The translations under genes were made by a program, and so were the position numbers. The notes beneath the pieces were generated by a model. It worked only from the letters and a program-made list of their open reading frames with translations. It was not told where the DNA came from and ran no database searches. Shown piece by piece: positions 53,329 to 62,773 of a stretch of 64,000 nt of DNA. This stretch comes from Geovibrio thiophilus. GTDB lineage: Bacteria; Chrysiogenota; Deferribacteres; Deferribacterales; Geovibrionaceae. Every line of letters starts with the position of its first letter. Positions within the stretch are counted from its first letter, which is position 1. Where the stretch lies: assembly GCF_004087915.1 (NCBI RefSeq), contig NZ_CP035108.1:62001-126000 (forward strand). Direction: 5' to 3'.

Positions 53329-54216
53329 TCAGGGCCAGCATGCTTCGTATTCAGTCCTGTCGGACTCGTTGCCGTCCGTGGCGGAGGAAACAGCAAACTT
53401 AACGCAGTCTATCGTGTTCTCCCCTACAGAATACATAAAGTAAGGCACATCAACCTTTGAAAGGAAAGAGTAGCTGTCGCCCTTCATTATATAAACATTA
53501 TAAAGCCAAGCCCCCTCGGGCTCGTTCCATGATATAGTCAGAGTTCCCCTGCCGTAAACGCTTCTGAAACCGAAGGGCGCTCTGGGAACAACCTGCTTGA
53601 CGGCGAGACGGATAATCTTCTCCTCACCGGCATTGCCGTATTTGTCAAAGGGGTACATGGTTACGGTGCGGTTCTCCTTCCCTTCCATGTTCACCTCGAA
53701 GCTTTCCCTTGAGGTGCGCAGTTCAAGTCCGCCGTCTATGAAAATCTCAAAGCGCTCAAAGGGCTTATCCGCCTTGAGTGTAAAGGCGAACCTGTCTCCT
53801 GTAAGTTCTTTTATCTGCACATCGGTTATCTTGACCGGTCGGGCATATATAACAGCCTTTTTCACAGGCTGGGATTTGTTGCTGTAAACCGGGTGCAGCG
53901 CTACTATGCTGTAAACATAACGCACGTCAGGCGTCACATTATCGTCCACGAAAGCGGCGGAAGGCGGAATTTCCGCTATGTCAGCATAATCGGTGAGGCA
54001 GCCGCAGGACGGATCGAAAACAGCTCTCTGAACATTCACGGCGAAGCGCTTGTCAGCATTGCGGATAACCACACCCTGATCATTATTGAAAATACGCAGG
54101 TTCTCACCCGGGGCGGGAACAGCCTCTGTGAGCACTACGGGGTCGGTCTTTTTGCCGCAGCCTGTAAACAGAGCCAGAACAGCAATAAGTGTCAGGATAT
54201 ACTTATAGAACCTCAT
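53329..54216 (-). CDS. Lipoprotein of unknown function downstream of argH
   Basis: 295 aa with lipobox LFTGCGKK (Cys20). The GCGKKTDPV start recalls LptM-like lipoproteins that commonly follow argH or precede lysA, but this one is much longer. The rest looks like beta-rich fibronectin-type repeats ([31 protein letters not shown]). No family is assigned. It overlaps argH by 14 bases. lysA is not next to it. Confidence 0.78.
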   Translation of the reverse strand: MRFYKYILTLIAVLALFTGCGKKTDPVVLTEAVPAPGENLRIFNNDQGVVIRNADKRFAVNVQRAVFDPSCGCLTDYADIAEIPPSAAFVDDNVTPDVRYVYSIVALHPVYSNKSQPVKKAVIYARPVKITDVQIKELTGDRFAFTLKADKPFERFEIFIDGGLELRTSRESFEVNMEGKENRTVTMYPFDKYGNAGEEKIIRLAVKQVVPRAPFGFRSVYGRGTLTISWNEPEGAWLYNVYIMKGDSYSFLSKVDVPYFMYSVGENTIDCVKFAVSSATDGNESDRTEYEACWP

Positions 54217-55585
54217 CCAGAAACTTCCTCGCGCTTTCTATCTGCGCCTTTACGGATTCCCCTGCCGTGCCGCCCTTCGCCTTTCTGCTGCTTACGGACG
54301 CCTCGGGGGTTATATAGGAATATATATCATCATCTATCTTTTCGGAAAAGGATTTAAGCTCATCGATCGTCAGTTCGCTTATGTCAACTCTCTTATCCAG
54401 CGCAAATGCCACAGCGGAACCGACAATATGGTGCGCCTCCCTGAAAGGCATCCCCTTCCGCACGAGATAATCCGCCAAGTCCGTCGCGGTGGAGAAACCG
54501 AGCTTCGCAGCCTTCGTCATCTTCTCCGCGTTTATACCCATCTTCTCTATCATAGGAATGAATATGCGCAGGGAAGCCTTGATTGTGTCTACTGAGTCGA
54601 AAAGCGGCTCCTTATCTTCCTGCATATCCTTATTATAAGCCAGCGGAAGCCCCTTCATCGTGGTGAGAAGACTCACAAGGTTGCCGTACATGCGTCCGGT
54701 TTTGCCTCTGATCAACTCAGGCATGTCGGGATTCTTCTTCTGGGGCATTATGCTGCTGCCCGTGCAGAAATCGTCGCTTAAATCTATGAAAGCGAACTCC
54801 GATGTGGAGAAAATTATCAGTTCCTCGGAAAATCTCGAAAGGTGCATCTGACATATCGCCGCAGCGGAAAGAAACTCCAGAGCAAAATCACGGTCACTCA
54901 CGGAATCCATGCTGTTTTCCGTCGGTGCCGTAAACCCCAGCTTTTCAGCGGTCATGTCACGGTTAACAGGAAATGTTGTTCCGGCAAGGGCGCCTGAACC
55001 GAGCGGAGAAAAATTCATCCTCTCCGCGCAGTCCGTCATTCTGCCGTAATCACGGCGGAACATCTGCACATACGCCATAAGCCAGTGGGAAACAAGCACA
55101 GGCTGCGCCGTCTGCAAATGCGTATATCCGGGCATCAGCACGCCCAGATGCTTCTCCGCCTTATCGGTCAGAGTCTTCACCAGCTCCGCCATATAACCCG
55201 CTATAACCTCTGTCTCCTCACGGAGATACATGCGCACATCCACAGCAACCTGATCGTTTCTGCTGCGCGCTGTATGGAGCTTGCCGCCCACAGAGCCCAC
55301 TATCTCAGTCATGCGCTTCTCAACCGCCATGTGGATGTCCTCATCCTCCGTGCGGAAAACGAAACCGCCCGACTCAATCTCACCAAGCACGGCAAGAAGA
55401 CCGTCCTTAATCGCCTCCGCCTCTTCAGCAGTAAGTATGCCGCATGAAGCAAGCATCTCAGCATGAGCTATGCTACCTCTTATATCATGACGATACAAAC
55501 GCTTGTCGAAATGAATGGATGCGTTGAACTCGTCAACCAGACTGTCATTCTTTACCTTGAGCCTTGCCGCACTGAGTTTGGACAT
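54203..55585 (-). CDS. argH: Argininosuccinate lyase
   Basis: Last step of arginine synthesis. 460 aa; the flexible catalytic loop [12 protein letters not shown] and the [10 protein letters not shown] motif are perfect. It is the first gene of a minus-strand unit with the lipoprotein gene. Confidence 0.97.
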   Translation of the reverse strand: MSKLSAARLKVKNDSLVDEFNASIHFDKRLYRHDIRGSIAHAEMLASCGILTAEEAEAIKDGLLAVLGEIESGGFVFRTEDEDIHMAVEKRMTEIVGSVGGKLHTARSRNDQVAVDVRMYLREETEVIAGYMAELVKTLTDKAEKHLGVLMPGYTHLQTAQPVLVSHWLMAYVQMFRRDYGRMTDCAERMNFSPLGSGALAGTTFPVNRDMTAEKLGFTAPTENSMDSVSDRDFALEFLSAAAICQMHLSRFSEELIIFSTSEFAFIDLSDDFCTGSSIMPQKKNPDMPELIRGKTGRMYGNLVSLLTTMKGLPLAYNKDMQEDKEPLFDSVDTIKASLRIFIPMIEKMGINAEKMTKAAKLGFSTATDLADYLVRKGMPFREAHHIVGSAVAFALDKRVDISELTIDELKSFSEKIDDDIYSYITPEASVSSRKAKGGTAGESVKAQIESARKFLDEVL

Positions 55586-55641
55586 ATAAATACCTCACTG
55601 CTGAATCTTTGCGAAGCAGTTTAAAATTTTTGAAGGGGTAT

Positions 55642-55748
55642 GGGGAAAGCTTTTTATAAAAAGTTTCCCCATAAAGTTACAATACTCTTACTCTATTGAT
55701 AAAAAACTCATGAGGAACCCTTTTTTAATGAAAAAAAACGGTTCCTCA
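55642..55748. repeat. Paired-hairpin repeat (E plus D type)
   Basis: GGGGAAA with T run and A run with TTTCCCC (55642-55670), then TGAGGAACC ... CGGTTCCTCA (55710-55748), again followed by CAAACTCTTCCCAAAAAAC. It lies between argH and dnaJ, in the gap 55586-55934. Confidence 0.65.
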
Positions 55749-55780
55749 AACTCTTCCCAAAAAACCAAACTTTTACCCGA

Positions 55781-55963
55781 GCATCTTCATCCGTGGAGAT
55801 GTTTTATCCGAAAAAATCCTTTATTTTATCAACTTAATACCGGCGAACCTGCGTCCTGCGGTTCGCCTGAACCGCTCGCGCCTTGCGGGGCAAGTCTTCG
55901 CTCCGCACGGCGCATCTTCATCCGTGAAGATGTTTTATCCGAAAAAATCCTTTATTTTATCAA
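55781..55963 (-). repeat. Three-hairpin element flanked by a 52-bp duplication of the dnaJ 3' end
   Basis: 55912-55963 (last nine dnaJ codons, stop and hairpin A) recurs at 55781-55832 with one change. Read on the minus strand: dnaJ end, hairpin A CATCTTC/GAAGATG with loop ACGGAT (55913-55932), core GCCGTGCGGAGCGAAG, hairpin B CTTGC/GCAAG, link GCGCGAGCG, hairpin C GGCGAACC/GGTTCGCC with loop GCAGGACGCA (55842-55867), then the duplicate. The duplicate end has no gene. Confidence 0.88.
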
Positions 55964-57056
55964 ACAGGGATCTGTCGGTTTTGTAGGTGTCTTCGTTGGA
56001 ATCCGCCTCGAATTTTGCCAGCAGGTCTTTCTGTTTTTTGGTGAGCTTGGTGGGTATGATTACTTTGAGCTCTATGTACTGGTTGCCCACGCCGTAGCCC
56101 TGAACATCTGCGATACCTTTGCCTTTGAGGGTTATGACATCGCCGGGCTGTGAGCCGGGTTTGATTTTTATTTCGTCCTTGCCCTCAAGGGTCGGGATCT
56201 CTATGGATTTACCGAGCATGGCGTCCACTGCGGAAAGCGGGAGCTCAAGATATATGTCACGTCCGTCACGGCGAAAGAATTTGTGTCCTTTGACAGAAAC
56301 AGCAATATAGAGGTCGCCGGCGGGACCGCCGTTGCGTCCGTGGTTGCCTTCGCCGCTTATGCGTATTGTCATGCCGTCTTCGATTCCGGCGGGAACCTTA
56401 ACGCTGAGTTTTTTGTGGATGCGTTTTGCGCCTTCACCCTTGCACTCCTTGCAGACATTCTTGATAACCTTGCCTGTACCGCCGCATGATGAACATGTGG
56501 TGGTGATGGCGAAAAGCCCCTGCCTGTTCTGGATAACGCCTGTTCCGCGGCATGTGGCGCAGGTTTCGATACCGCCGTCCTCTGCTCCTGTGCCGCCGCA
56601 CTTGGTGCATTCCACTATACGGGGCACGCTTACTTCTATATCACAGCCGAAAACGGCCTGTTCAAATTCTATTTCATGGCGGAGCTTTATGTCTCCTCCT
56701 CTGGTGGGGCGGCTTTTCTTCCTTGAGCGCCCCGCGGAGCCGAAGAAATCGCCGAAAACATCGCCGAAAAATTCCTCGAATATAGTCTCCGCACCGGCTC
56801 CGCCGTAGCTTCCTGAGCCGCCGGAAAATCCGTTATTGTCGAAAACCCGCCCATACTGGTCGAACTGCGCCCTTTTCTGAGGATCGCTTAATACTTCATA
56901 CGCTTCCGAGAGCTCTCTGAATTTGTCTTCGGCTTCTTTGTTGCCGGGGTTGCGGTCGGGATGGTACTCCATCGCCAGCTTGCGGTAAGCTTTTTTGATT
57001 TCTGCTTCCGAGGCGTTCTTATTTATGCCAAGGATTTCATAATAATCTCTGTTCAA
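55935..57056 (-). CDS. dnaJ: Chaperone protein DnaJ
   Basis: 373 aa: J domain with HPD (EYHPDRN), Gly-rich region with [10 protein letters not shown], four CxxCxGxG zinc repeats ([32 protein letters not shown]), C-terminal substrate domains. Delivers substrates to DnaK. Last gene of the hrcA unit. Its final codons are duplicated downstream. Confidence 0.97.
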   Translation of the reverse strand: MNRDYYEILGINKNASEAEIKKAYRKLAMEYHPDRNPGNKEAEDKFRELSEAYEVLSDPQKRAQFDQYGRVFDNNGFSGGSGSYGGAGAETIFEEFFGDVFGDFFGSAGRSRKKSRPTRGGDIKLRHEIEFEQAVFGCDIEVSVPRIVECTKCGGTGAEDGGIETCATCRGTGVIQNRQGLFAITTTCSSCGGTGKVIKNVCKECKGEGAKRIHKKLSVKVPAGIEDGMTIRISGEGNHGRNGGPAGDLYIAVSVKGHKFFRRDGRDIYLELPLSAVDAMLGKSIEIPTLEGKDEIKIKPGSQPGDVITLKGKGIADVQGYGVGNQYIELKVIIPTKLTKKQKDLLAKFEADSNEDTYKTDRSLFDKIKDFFG

Positions 57057-57100
57057 TGACTTATCCCCGTAAAAAGGTGTTATTTGGGAAGGAATTTAAA

Positions 57101-57120
57101 GGGAGCCTGTTACGGCTCCC
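57101..57120 (-). terminator. Hairpin between dnaK and dnaJ, possible partial terminator
   Basis: GGGAGCC (57101-57107) pairs with GGCTCCC (57114-57120); on the minus strand it is followed by CTTTAAATT. Short T run, so leaky termination or processing between dnaK and dnaJ is more likely than full stop. Confidence 0.45.
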
Positions 57121-57135
57121 TTCTTATAAGCAATG

Positions 57136-59055
57136 TTATTTCTTATCGTCTTTTACTTCTTCAAAGTCCGCGTCCACTACGTTTTCGTCCTTAGCGGACG
57201 CTGAGGGTTCCTCAGCCTGCTGCGCACCTTCGTCTGCCTGTGCGTTCTGCTGCTGGGCAGAGTTGTATATAACTTCCGCAAGCTTGTGAGAAGCTTCGGT
57301 GAGTTTTTCCACAGCGGCTTTAATCGCTTCAACGTCTTCTCCGCCCTGAACGGCTTTAAGTTCTTCCTTGGCGGATTCTATGTTCTTTTTGGTTGCTTCG
57401 TCAAGCTTATCCCCATAATCGGCGAGGGATTTTTCAGTGCTGTAGATCAGTGTGTCAGCCTGATTGCGGATTTCCACAAGCTCTTTTTTCTTTTTATCGG
57501 AATCAGCGTTAAGCTCGGCGTCTTTTACCATACGGTCTACTTCGTCATCGGAAAGACCGCTGCTGGGCGTTATCCTGATGGACTGTTCCTTGCCTGTGCC
57601 CTGATCCTTTGCGGCAACATTAAGAATGCCGTTTGCGTCAAGGTCGAATGTTACCTCGATCTGAGGCAGCCCTCTGGGAGCGGAGGGAAGACCCACAAGG
57701 TCGAAACGCCCGATGGACTTATTGTCCGCTGCCATTTCACGTTCACCCTGAAACACGCTGATGGTAACAGAAGTCTGGTTATCCGCCGCCGTTGTGAACA
57801 CCTGACTTTTCCTTGTGGGGATTGTGGTATTTCTGGGGATGATTTTTGTCATCACGCCGCCAAGAGTTTCAATGCCGAGTGAAAGAGGTGTTACATCAAG
57901 GAGAAGAACATCCTTTACATCGCCTTTGAGAACCGCACCCTGAATTGCCGCACCGACAGCAACCACCTCATCGGGGTTTATCCCTTTGTGGGGCTCTTTT
58001 CCGAAGAAGGCTTTAACCTTCTGCTGTACAAGGGGCATTCTCGTCATACCGCCCACAAGGATAACCTCGTCTATGTCGGAGGCTTTGAGCCCTGCATCCG
58101 CAAGAGCTTTGCGGCAGGGCTCCAGAGAGTTGTCAACCAGATCCATAACAAGGGACTCCAGCTTGCTTCTGTTTATTTTAACCACAAGGTGCTTGGGTCC
58201 TGTCTGATCTGCGGTGATAAACGGAAGATTGATCTCCGTTTCGGTGGAGCTTGAAAGCTCGTGCTTGGCTTTTTCAGCGGCTTCCTTAAGCCTCTGAAGC
58301 GCCATTTTATCGTTTCTGAGGTCTATGCCGTTGTCTTTTTTGAACTGGTCAATGAGGAATTCCACTATACGCATGTCGAAGTCATCACCGCCGAGAAACG
58401 TATCGCCGTTGGTTGATTTTACTTCAAAAACGCCGTCGCCGAGTTCAAGGATCGATACATCAAATGTACCGCCGCCAAGGTCGTATACTGCGATTTTTTC
58501 ATCGTGCTTCTTGTCCAGACCGTAAGCAAGAGCCGCTGCCGTGGGCTCGTTTATAATACGGAGAACGTTGAGACCGGCGATCTTGCCGGCATCCTTTGTT
58601 GCCTGACGCTGAGCGTCGTTAAAGTATGCGGGAACGGTTATCACCGCATCCGTTACAGTTTCGCCGAGGTAATCCTCCGCTGTTTTCTTAAGCTTCTGAA
58701 GTATCATCGCCGAAATTTCAGGCGGAGCGAATTTTTTATCCCTGACCTGCACCCATGCGTCACCGTTGTCAGAGGGTACTATGGAGTAAGGAAGAACTGT
58801 TTTCGCTTTTGCCACCTGAGGTGCGTCAACCTTGCGTCCGATCAGCCTTTTGATGCTGAAAACAGTGTTTTCCGGGTTTGTGATCGACTGTCTTTTCGCA
58901 AGAAGACCCACAAGCCTGTCCGAATCCGTAAACGCCACTACTGAGGGGGTTGTGTTCATGCCTTCCGCATTGGCGATAACTTTCGGCTGGCCGCCTTCCA
59001 TTATGGCTACAACTGAGTTCGTCGTACCAAGGTCTATACCGATTACTTTACTCAT
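57136..59055 (-). CDS. dnaK: Chaperone protein DnaK (Hsp70)
   Basis: 639 aa. [24 protein letters not shown] and [11 protein letters not shown] give the ATPase signatures; the substrate domain begins near [18 protein letters not shown]; acidic tail [15 protein letters not shown] precedes the ATG. A 596-bp repeat-filled gap separates it from grpE upstream. Confidence 0.98.
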   Translation of the reverse strand: MSKVIGIDLGTTNSVVAIMEGGQPKVIANAEGMNTTPSVVAFTDSDRLVGLLAKRQSITNPENTVFSIKRLIGRKVDAPQVAKAKTVLPYSIVPSDNGDAWVQVRDKKFAPPEISAMILQKLKKTAEDYLGETVTDAVITVPAYFNDAQRQATKDAGKIAGLNVLRIINEPTAAALAYGLDKKHDEKIAVYDLGGGTFDVSILELGDGVFEVKSTNGDTFLGGDDFDMRIVEFLIDQFKKDNGIDLRNDKMALQRLKEAAEKAKHELSSSTETEINLPFITADQTGPKHLVVKINRSKLESLVMDLVDNSLEPCRKALADAGLKASDIDEVILVGGMTRMPLVQQKVKAFFGKEPHKGINPDEVVAVGAAIQGAVLKGDVKDVLLLDVTPLSLGIETLGGVMTKIIPRNTTIPTRKSQVFTTAADNQTSVTISVFQGEREMAADNKSIGRFDLVGLPSAPRGLPQIEVTFDLDANGILNVAAKDQGTGKEQSIRITPSSGLSDDEVDRMVKDAELNADSDKKKKELVEIRNQADTLIYSTEKSLADYGDKLDEATKKNIESAKEELKAVQGGEDVEAIKAAVEKLTEASHKLAEVIYNSAQQQNAQADEGAQQAEEPSASAKDENVVDADFEEVKDDKK

Positions 59056-59103
59056 AAAATGCCTCCTGAATATATCTTTTTCTTTTTAAATCCGTTCTTA
59101 TCA

Positions 59104-59133
59104 CCGTAATCTGAATGTCCTGTCAGATTACGG
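59104..59133 (-). repeat. Isolated C-type hairpin upstream of dnaK
   Basis: CCGTAATCTG and CAGATTACGG form a 10-bp perfect stem; on the minus strand the loop is ACAGGACATT, the C-loop pattern. GTGTAC precedes it on that strand, as in other elements. It lies 50-80 bases before dnaK. Confidence 0.7.
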
Positions 59134-59149
59134 TACACGCGTCTGTCTT

Positions 59150-59512
59150 ATTTATTGGTTCAAAAAAGACGCGTCCTGCGCTTTTTTTCACTCGCAGCCT
59201 GCGGAGTAAAACTCCTTGCTGCTCTCGTTACGTTTGCGCTGCTCGCATTCGCTGTGCTGCGCACTCCACGCACCCATCCATGGGTGTGCTCTCGTTATAT
59301 TGCACGCATCTGTCTTATTTTGGTTCAAAAAAGACGCGTCCTGCGCTTTTTTTCACTCGCAGCCTGCGGAGTAAAACTCCTTGCCGCTCTCGTTACGTTT
59401 GCGCTGCTCGCATTCGCTGTGCTGCGCACTCCACGCACCCATCCATGGGTGTGCTCTCGTTATATTGCACGCATCTGTCTTATTTTGGTTCAAAAAAGAC
59501 GCGTCCTGCGCT
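59150..59512 (-). repeat. 165-bp tandem repeat (about 2.2 copies) of a variant three-hairpin element
   Basis: Period 165 bp (59158, 59323, 59488). On the minus strand each unit has an A-type hairpin CACCC/GGGTG with loop ATGGAT, a longer GC-rich core with GCGAATGCGAGCAGCG, a B-type hairpin GGAGTTTTACTCC, and an AAAAAAG...CTTTTTT hairpin with loop CGCAGGACGCGT. The first two units differ by a few bases only. It splits grpE from dnaK. Confidence 0.85.
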
Positions 59513-59548
59513 TCATACCATAACAAATTTGGTTTCTTTGGAAAGAGT

Positions 59549-59590
59549 CTGAGAAAACCTTTCTTTACCATAAAAGAAAGGTTTTTTCAG
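59549..59590. repeat. D-type hairpin between grpE and repeat block
   Basis: CTGAGAAAACCTTTCTTT and AAAGAAAGGTTTTTTCAG form a long AT-rich stem with a short ACCATA centre. T tract suits termination on either strand; on the minus strand it would follow grpE. Confidence 0.6.
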
Positions 59591-59651
59591 TTTATTTAAA
59601 AATATACCCCTCTTTAAAAAAACCGAATTTGCACCGAACTCTGATTTGTTA

Positions 59652-60194
59652 TTACTTCTTATTTACCTTTACTTTAGCCGGACGTATCACTCTGCCGTTG
59701 AGAGTGTAGCCGTTTTGCAGAATCATGGTTACGCAGTTGTTGCCGTATTCATCCGTATTATCCAGCATAAGCGCTTCATGAAAAGCGGGATCAAATTCTG
59801 CCCCTACTTCCAGCATGATTTTCTCAAGCCCGTTTTTGCCGAGAGTCTCAAGCATCTGTTTCAAAGTGAGATCAACTCCCTGCTTCAGAGGGCTATCTTC
59901 TTCGGCATGAGCAAGAGCCATCTCAAGGTTGTCCAGCACGGGGAGCAGCCCTTCAAGAATCCGTGTGCCGGCGAATTTTATTCTGTCCTCTGCCTCTTTC
60001 GACATACGCTTGCGGAAGTTGTCTGCGTCTGCCACAGCCCTGAGGGCGTCATTCTTAGCCTCTTCCGCCTGCCTTATCAGCGCTTCGTTCTCTTCCTTCA
60101 GAAGCTCAAGCTCGCTTTTTTCCGCTGCGGGTATCTCTTCCGCGCAGATTTCGGCTTCCTGTTCATCCAAAGTCTTTTTCTCGTCCGAATTCAT
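59652..60194 (-). CDS. grpE: Nucleotide exchange factor GrpE
   Basis: 180 aa. Acidic N-terminus, long coiled region (SELELLKEENEALIRQAEEA), DNFRKRM, and a C-terminal beta domain ending TLNGRVIRPAKVKV. Exchanges ADP on DnaK. 25 bases after hrcA. Confidence 0.96.
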   Translation of the reverse strand: MNSDEKKTLDEQEAEICAEEIPAAEKSELELLKEENEALIRQAEEAKNDALRAVADADNFRKRMSKEAEDRIKFAGTRILEGLLPVLDNLEMALAHAEEDSPLKQGVDLTLKQMLETLGKNGLEKIMLEVGAEFDPAFHEALMLDNTDEYGNNCVTMILQNGYTLNGRVIRPAKVKVNKK

Positions 60195-60219
60195 CTATAT
60201 CCTCATTGTCGTTTATTAC

Positions 60220-61248
60220 TTATTCGGAAAGCCTGTTGAGCATCTTGGTTATTATGTCCGACGTACAGTCAACTATAGACACAACCTTCGGGTAGCTCAT
60301 CCTCTTGGGACCGATGATGCCGAGGCTGCCCACTATTTTGCCGCCTCTGGAATAGGTTTTGGAGACAAGACCGAGTTCGTTTATCTCCTCCTTGCCTATC
60401 TCTGAGCCGACAAAGATCTGAACTCCGCTTTCTGTCATGCACTTGTCCAGTATCTCGCTGATGAAATGTTTTTCCTCAAATATTCTGTATATCTCTTTTA
60501 TCTTCTGCACGTCTTTGAACTCCGGCATATCCAGAACATTTGAGGTTCCCTCCAGATATATTTCATGACCGAAATTTTCCACGGCAAAAACCCTCTCGCC
60601 GAGGGTATACGCTCTTTCAAAAAGCCTGTCGAGATGCTCCTTTCTGTCCTCCATCTCGCTGAGGATGTGTGCTTTTATCTCTCCCAGAGATTTATCGCCG
60701 AAATGCTCGTTAAGATAGTTGCTGACCCTTGTGAGGTCGCTTTTATCCACCGGCTTTTCGGTTTCCAGCATGAGGTTGTGCACAATGCCGGACTTGGTGA
60801 CAATCACCGCCAGCACCGTATATGCGTTAAACTGTAAGAATTCTATATGCTTCAGGTGCATTGTGTTCAGCTTGGGCGCAACAACAAAGCCCACGGCATT
60901 TGTGAGGGAGCCCATTTTACGGCTGAAATGCTGTAAGAAACTGTTAACGCTGGTGGTTTGGCAGCCTTCCTGAAGTGAGGAGATTATGTCATTGTCCGGT
61001 GAGCCGAAAACCACCAGCCTGTCTATATAATAGCGGTACCCGTTATCAGAGGGGATGCGCCCTGCGGAGGTGTGCGGCTGGGTGAGGTATCCCTTCTCTT
61101 CGAGATCGCTCATTATGTTGCGTATGGAGGCGGCACTCAGTTGGAGGGGTCCGCTTTTTGAGATATAGCGGGAGCCCACAGGCTCGCTGGTTTTTATGTA
61201 TTCCTCAACTATAATTCTGAGAACCGACTCTTCCCTTTCGTTCAGCAT
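60220..61248 (-). CDS. hrcA: Heat-inducible transcription repressor HrcA
   Basis: 342 aa: N-terminal winged helix (NEREESVLRIIVEEYI, SGPLQLSAASIRNIMSDLEEKGYL) and the HrcA domain. Binds CIRCE, here located 43-69 bases upstream of its own start. Leads hrcA-grpE-dnaK-dnaJ. Confidence 0.97.
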   Translation of the reverse strand: MLNEREESVLRIIVEEYIKTSEPVGSRYISKSGPLQLSAASIRNIMSDLEEKGYLTQPHTSAGRIPSDNGYRYYIDRLVVFGSPDNDIISSLQEGCQTTSVNSFLQHFSRKMGSLTNAVGFVVAPKLNTMHLKHIEFLQFNAYTVLAVIVTKSGIVHNLMLETEKPVDKSDLTRVSNYLNEHFGDKSLGEIKAHILSEMEDRKEHLDRLFERAYTLGERVFAVENFGHEIYLEGTSNVLDMPEFKDVQKIKEIYRIFEEKHFISEILDKCMTESGVQIFVGSEIGKEEINELGLVSKTYSRGGKIVGSLGIIGPKRMSYPKVVSIVDCTSDIITKMLNRLSE

Positions 61249-61290
61249 TTTTGTTTTTTTACCTGCTTTATCAATGTCCGGCGCTTGCTG

Positions 61291-61317
61291 TTAGCACTCA
61301 ATGCTAAAGAGTGCTAA
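61291..61317 (-). promoter_or_regulatory. CIRCE operator of HrcA
   Basis: TTAGCACTC (61291-61299), nine bases, GAGTGCTAA (61309-61317): a perfect CIRCE inverted repeat, between the -10 box and hrcA. It makes the chaperone operon autoregulated by HrcA. Confidence 0.98.
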
Positions 61318-61321
61318 ATAA

Positions 61322-61350
61322 AGAATAAGAGTTGAGCTTCTCACTGTCAA
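61322..61350 (-). promoter_or_regulatory. Sigma70 promoter of the hrcA operon
   Basis: On the minus strand TTGACA (61350-61345), exactly 17 bases, TATTCT (61327-61322), then CIRCE starts four bases later. This placing is the standard repressible arrangement. Confidence 0.85.
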
Positions 61351-61460
61351 GCAGTTTTTTAAGCTATACGCATAAGGAGTTTAAGCTGCGGAGAAAATGG
61401 CGTTTCGTGATTACGCGGGAAGGTAATATCAGCCAGATGCGGTTAAATGCAGGAAACGGG

Positions 61461-61492
61461 ACTGCCGCGTCGCCTTGCTCCTCGCAGTGACG
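61461..61492. repeat. REP-like palindrome
   Basis: ACTGCCGCGTCGCC ... CTCCTCGCAGTGACG, an imperfect palindrome closely related to 53157-53187 and to the inverse of 10508-10539. Directly followed by two three-hairpin copies. Confidence 0.65.
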
Positions 61493-61684
61493 CTGAAAAC
61501 AAAAACGCTCCCAAGGATGGGAGCGCACCGTGCGTAGTGAAGCCGCATTTCATGCGGCGCGAACGTGTATACGCCCCTGAAAACAAAAACGCTCCCAAGG
61601 ATGGGAGCCCGCCGTGCGTAGTGAAGCCGCATTTCATGCGGCGCGAACGTGTATGCCAAATTCCCATGGATGGAGAATTTGGCA
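61493..61684 (+). repeat. Tandem pair (84-bp period) of three-hairpin elements between lpxC and hrcA
   Basis: Unit 1 has A GCTCCC/GGGAGC with loop AAGGAT (61507-61524), variant core CCGTGCGTAGTGAAG, and B GCCGCAT/ATGCGGC (61542-61558). Unit 2 repeats these from 61577 and ends with hairpin C TGCCAAATTC/GAATTTGGCA, loop CCATGGATGGA (61655-61685 region). The gap 61351-61740 has no gene. Confidence 0.85.
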
Positions 61685-61703
61685 TTGTTAAGTCGAGATT
61701 CCC

Positions 61704-61733
61704 CCCGAAAGCAGCCGACCGACTGCTTTCGGG
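61704..61733 (-). terminator. Long hairpin after lpxC
   Basis: CCCGAAAGCAG (61704-61714) pairs perfectly with CTGCTTTCGGG (61723-61733), seven bases past the lpxC stop. No T run follows on the minus strand, so it may be a 3' end stabiliser or a weak terminator. Confidence 0.5.
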
Positions 61734-61740
61734 TGATCTC

Positions 61741-62643
61741 TTAAATCCCCTGTGGTTTCAGTTCAAGCAGCGAACCGAATGCCGGAGTCTCCGGCTGTTC
61801 TATTATGGAATAGCAGTTAGTAGATTCAAGCAGTGTTCTTGCGAAAATATTATTGAGCATATGTCCTGATTTGTATGCCCTTACGTGACCGTAGAACCTG
61901 TAGCCTATAAGGGATATATCTCCGAGGAGATCGAGAATTTTGTGGCGCACGAACTCATCATCATACCTGAGACCTTCAGCGTTGAGAACTCCGCTTCCGT
62001 CAACAACGACAGCGTTTTCAAGGCTGCCGCCTTTGGCAAGCCCCATGGCGTGGAGAGCGTCAACATCCTTTTTGAAGCCGAAGGTTCTCGCCCTTGAAAC
62101 ATCCTCAATGAAGCCGCCGTCGGAGAAGTTAAAGTATGCCTTCTGCTCCTGCACGAAGTTATCGTCAAATGAGATGCCGAAAGTTACCTTAAAAAAGCGT
62201 GAGGGGATAAGCTCTATCCATTTGTCGCCTTTTTCGATGATGATTCTCTTTTTAAACTTGAGGTATTTCCTCTTTATATTGAGTTCTTTAATTCCTGCTT
62301 CTTTTATCATGCCGACGAAAGGATATGCGCTGCCGTCGAGTATGGGCACTTCCGTGCCGTAAACGTCAACGAGTGCGTTGTCCACACCGAGACCGTAAAG
62401 AGCGCTCATGAGATGCTCAATGGTGGAGATGCTTCCTTTCCCGCAGTTTATGCTTGTGGCGAGTTGTGTGGAGGTCACAGTATAGGGGCTGGCTTTTGTG
62501 TAAGAGGAACCCTGAATATCCGCACGGCGGAACATTACGCCTGTTTCGGAATATGAGGGGTTTACAACAACCTGAATTACTTCTCCGGAGTGGAGCCCTA
62601 TGCCTTCAAATGAAATTTTATTATTGAGTGTAGTCTGAAACAT
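61741..62643 (-). CDS. lpxC: UDP-3-O-acyl-N-acetylglucosamine deacetylase
   Basis: Committed step of lipid A synthesis. 300 aa. Zinc ligands are in STIEHLMSAL and VRHKILDLLGD; GIGLHSGE starts the fold. GGAGG precedes the ATG. Elsewhere its level is set by FtsH with LapB, a homologue of which lies at 45121. Confidence 0.97.
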   Translation of the reverse strand: MFQTTLNNKISFEGIGLHSGEVIQVVVNPSYSETGVMFRRADIQGSSYTKASPYTVTSTQLATSINCGKGSISTIEHLMSALYGLGVDNALVDVYGTEVPILDGSAYPFVGMIKEAGIKELNIKRKYLKFKKRIIIEKGDKWIELIPSRFFKVTFGISFDDNFVQEQKAYFNFSDGGFIEDVSRARTFGFKKDVDALHAMGLAKGGSLENAVVVDGSGVLNAEGLRYDDEFVRHKILDLLGDISLIGYRFYGHVRAYKSGHMLNNIFARTLLESTNCYSIIEQPETPAFGSLLELKPQGI

Positions 62644-62666
62644 TTATTCTGTCCTCCAACAACACA

Positions 62667-62719
62667 GGTTATTGAGCAATAACTGTGCCAATGGCTGGAT
62701 CCCTTAATTTAAGGGATCC
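62667..62719. other. Two perfect palindromes between dnaB and lpxC
   Basis: GTTATTG-AG-CAATAAC (62668-62683) and GGATCCCTTAA with TTAAGGGATCC (62697-62719). The second is a near-perfect 23-base palindrome. They may be a terminator for dnaB or operators; no T tract is clear. Confidence 0.4.
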
Positions 62720-62773
62720 TCAGATCAGATCCTGTACACAATGTACAACAGATCAGAAAAAATGTATGATTTT

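Noticed and set aside
59115-59599. Open frames over the 165-bp repeat (repeat proteins)
   Set aside because: 165 is a multiple of three, so open frames repeat by chance; low-quality starts and hairpin content favour non-coding repeat DNA.
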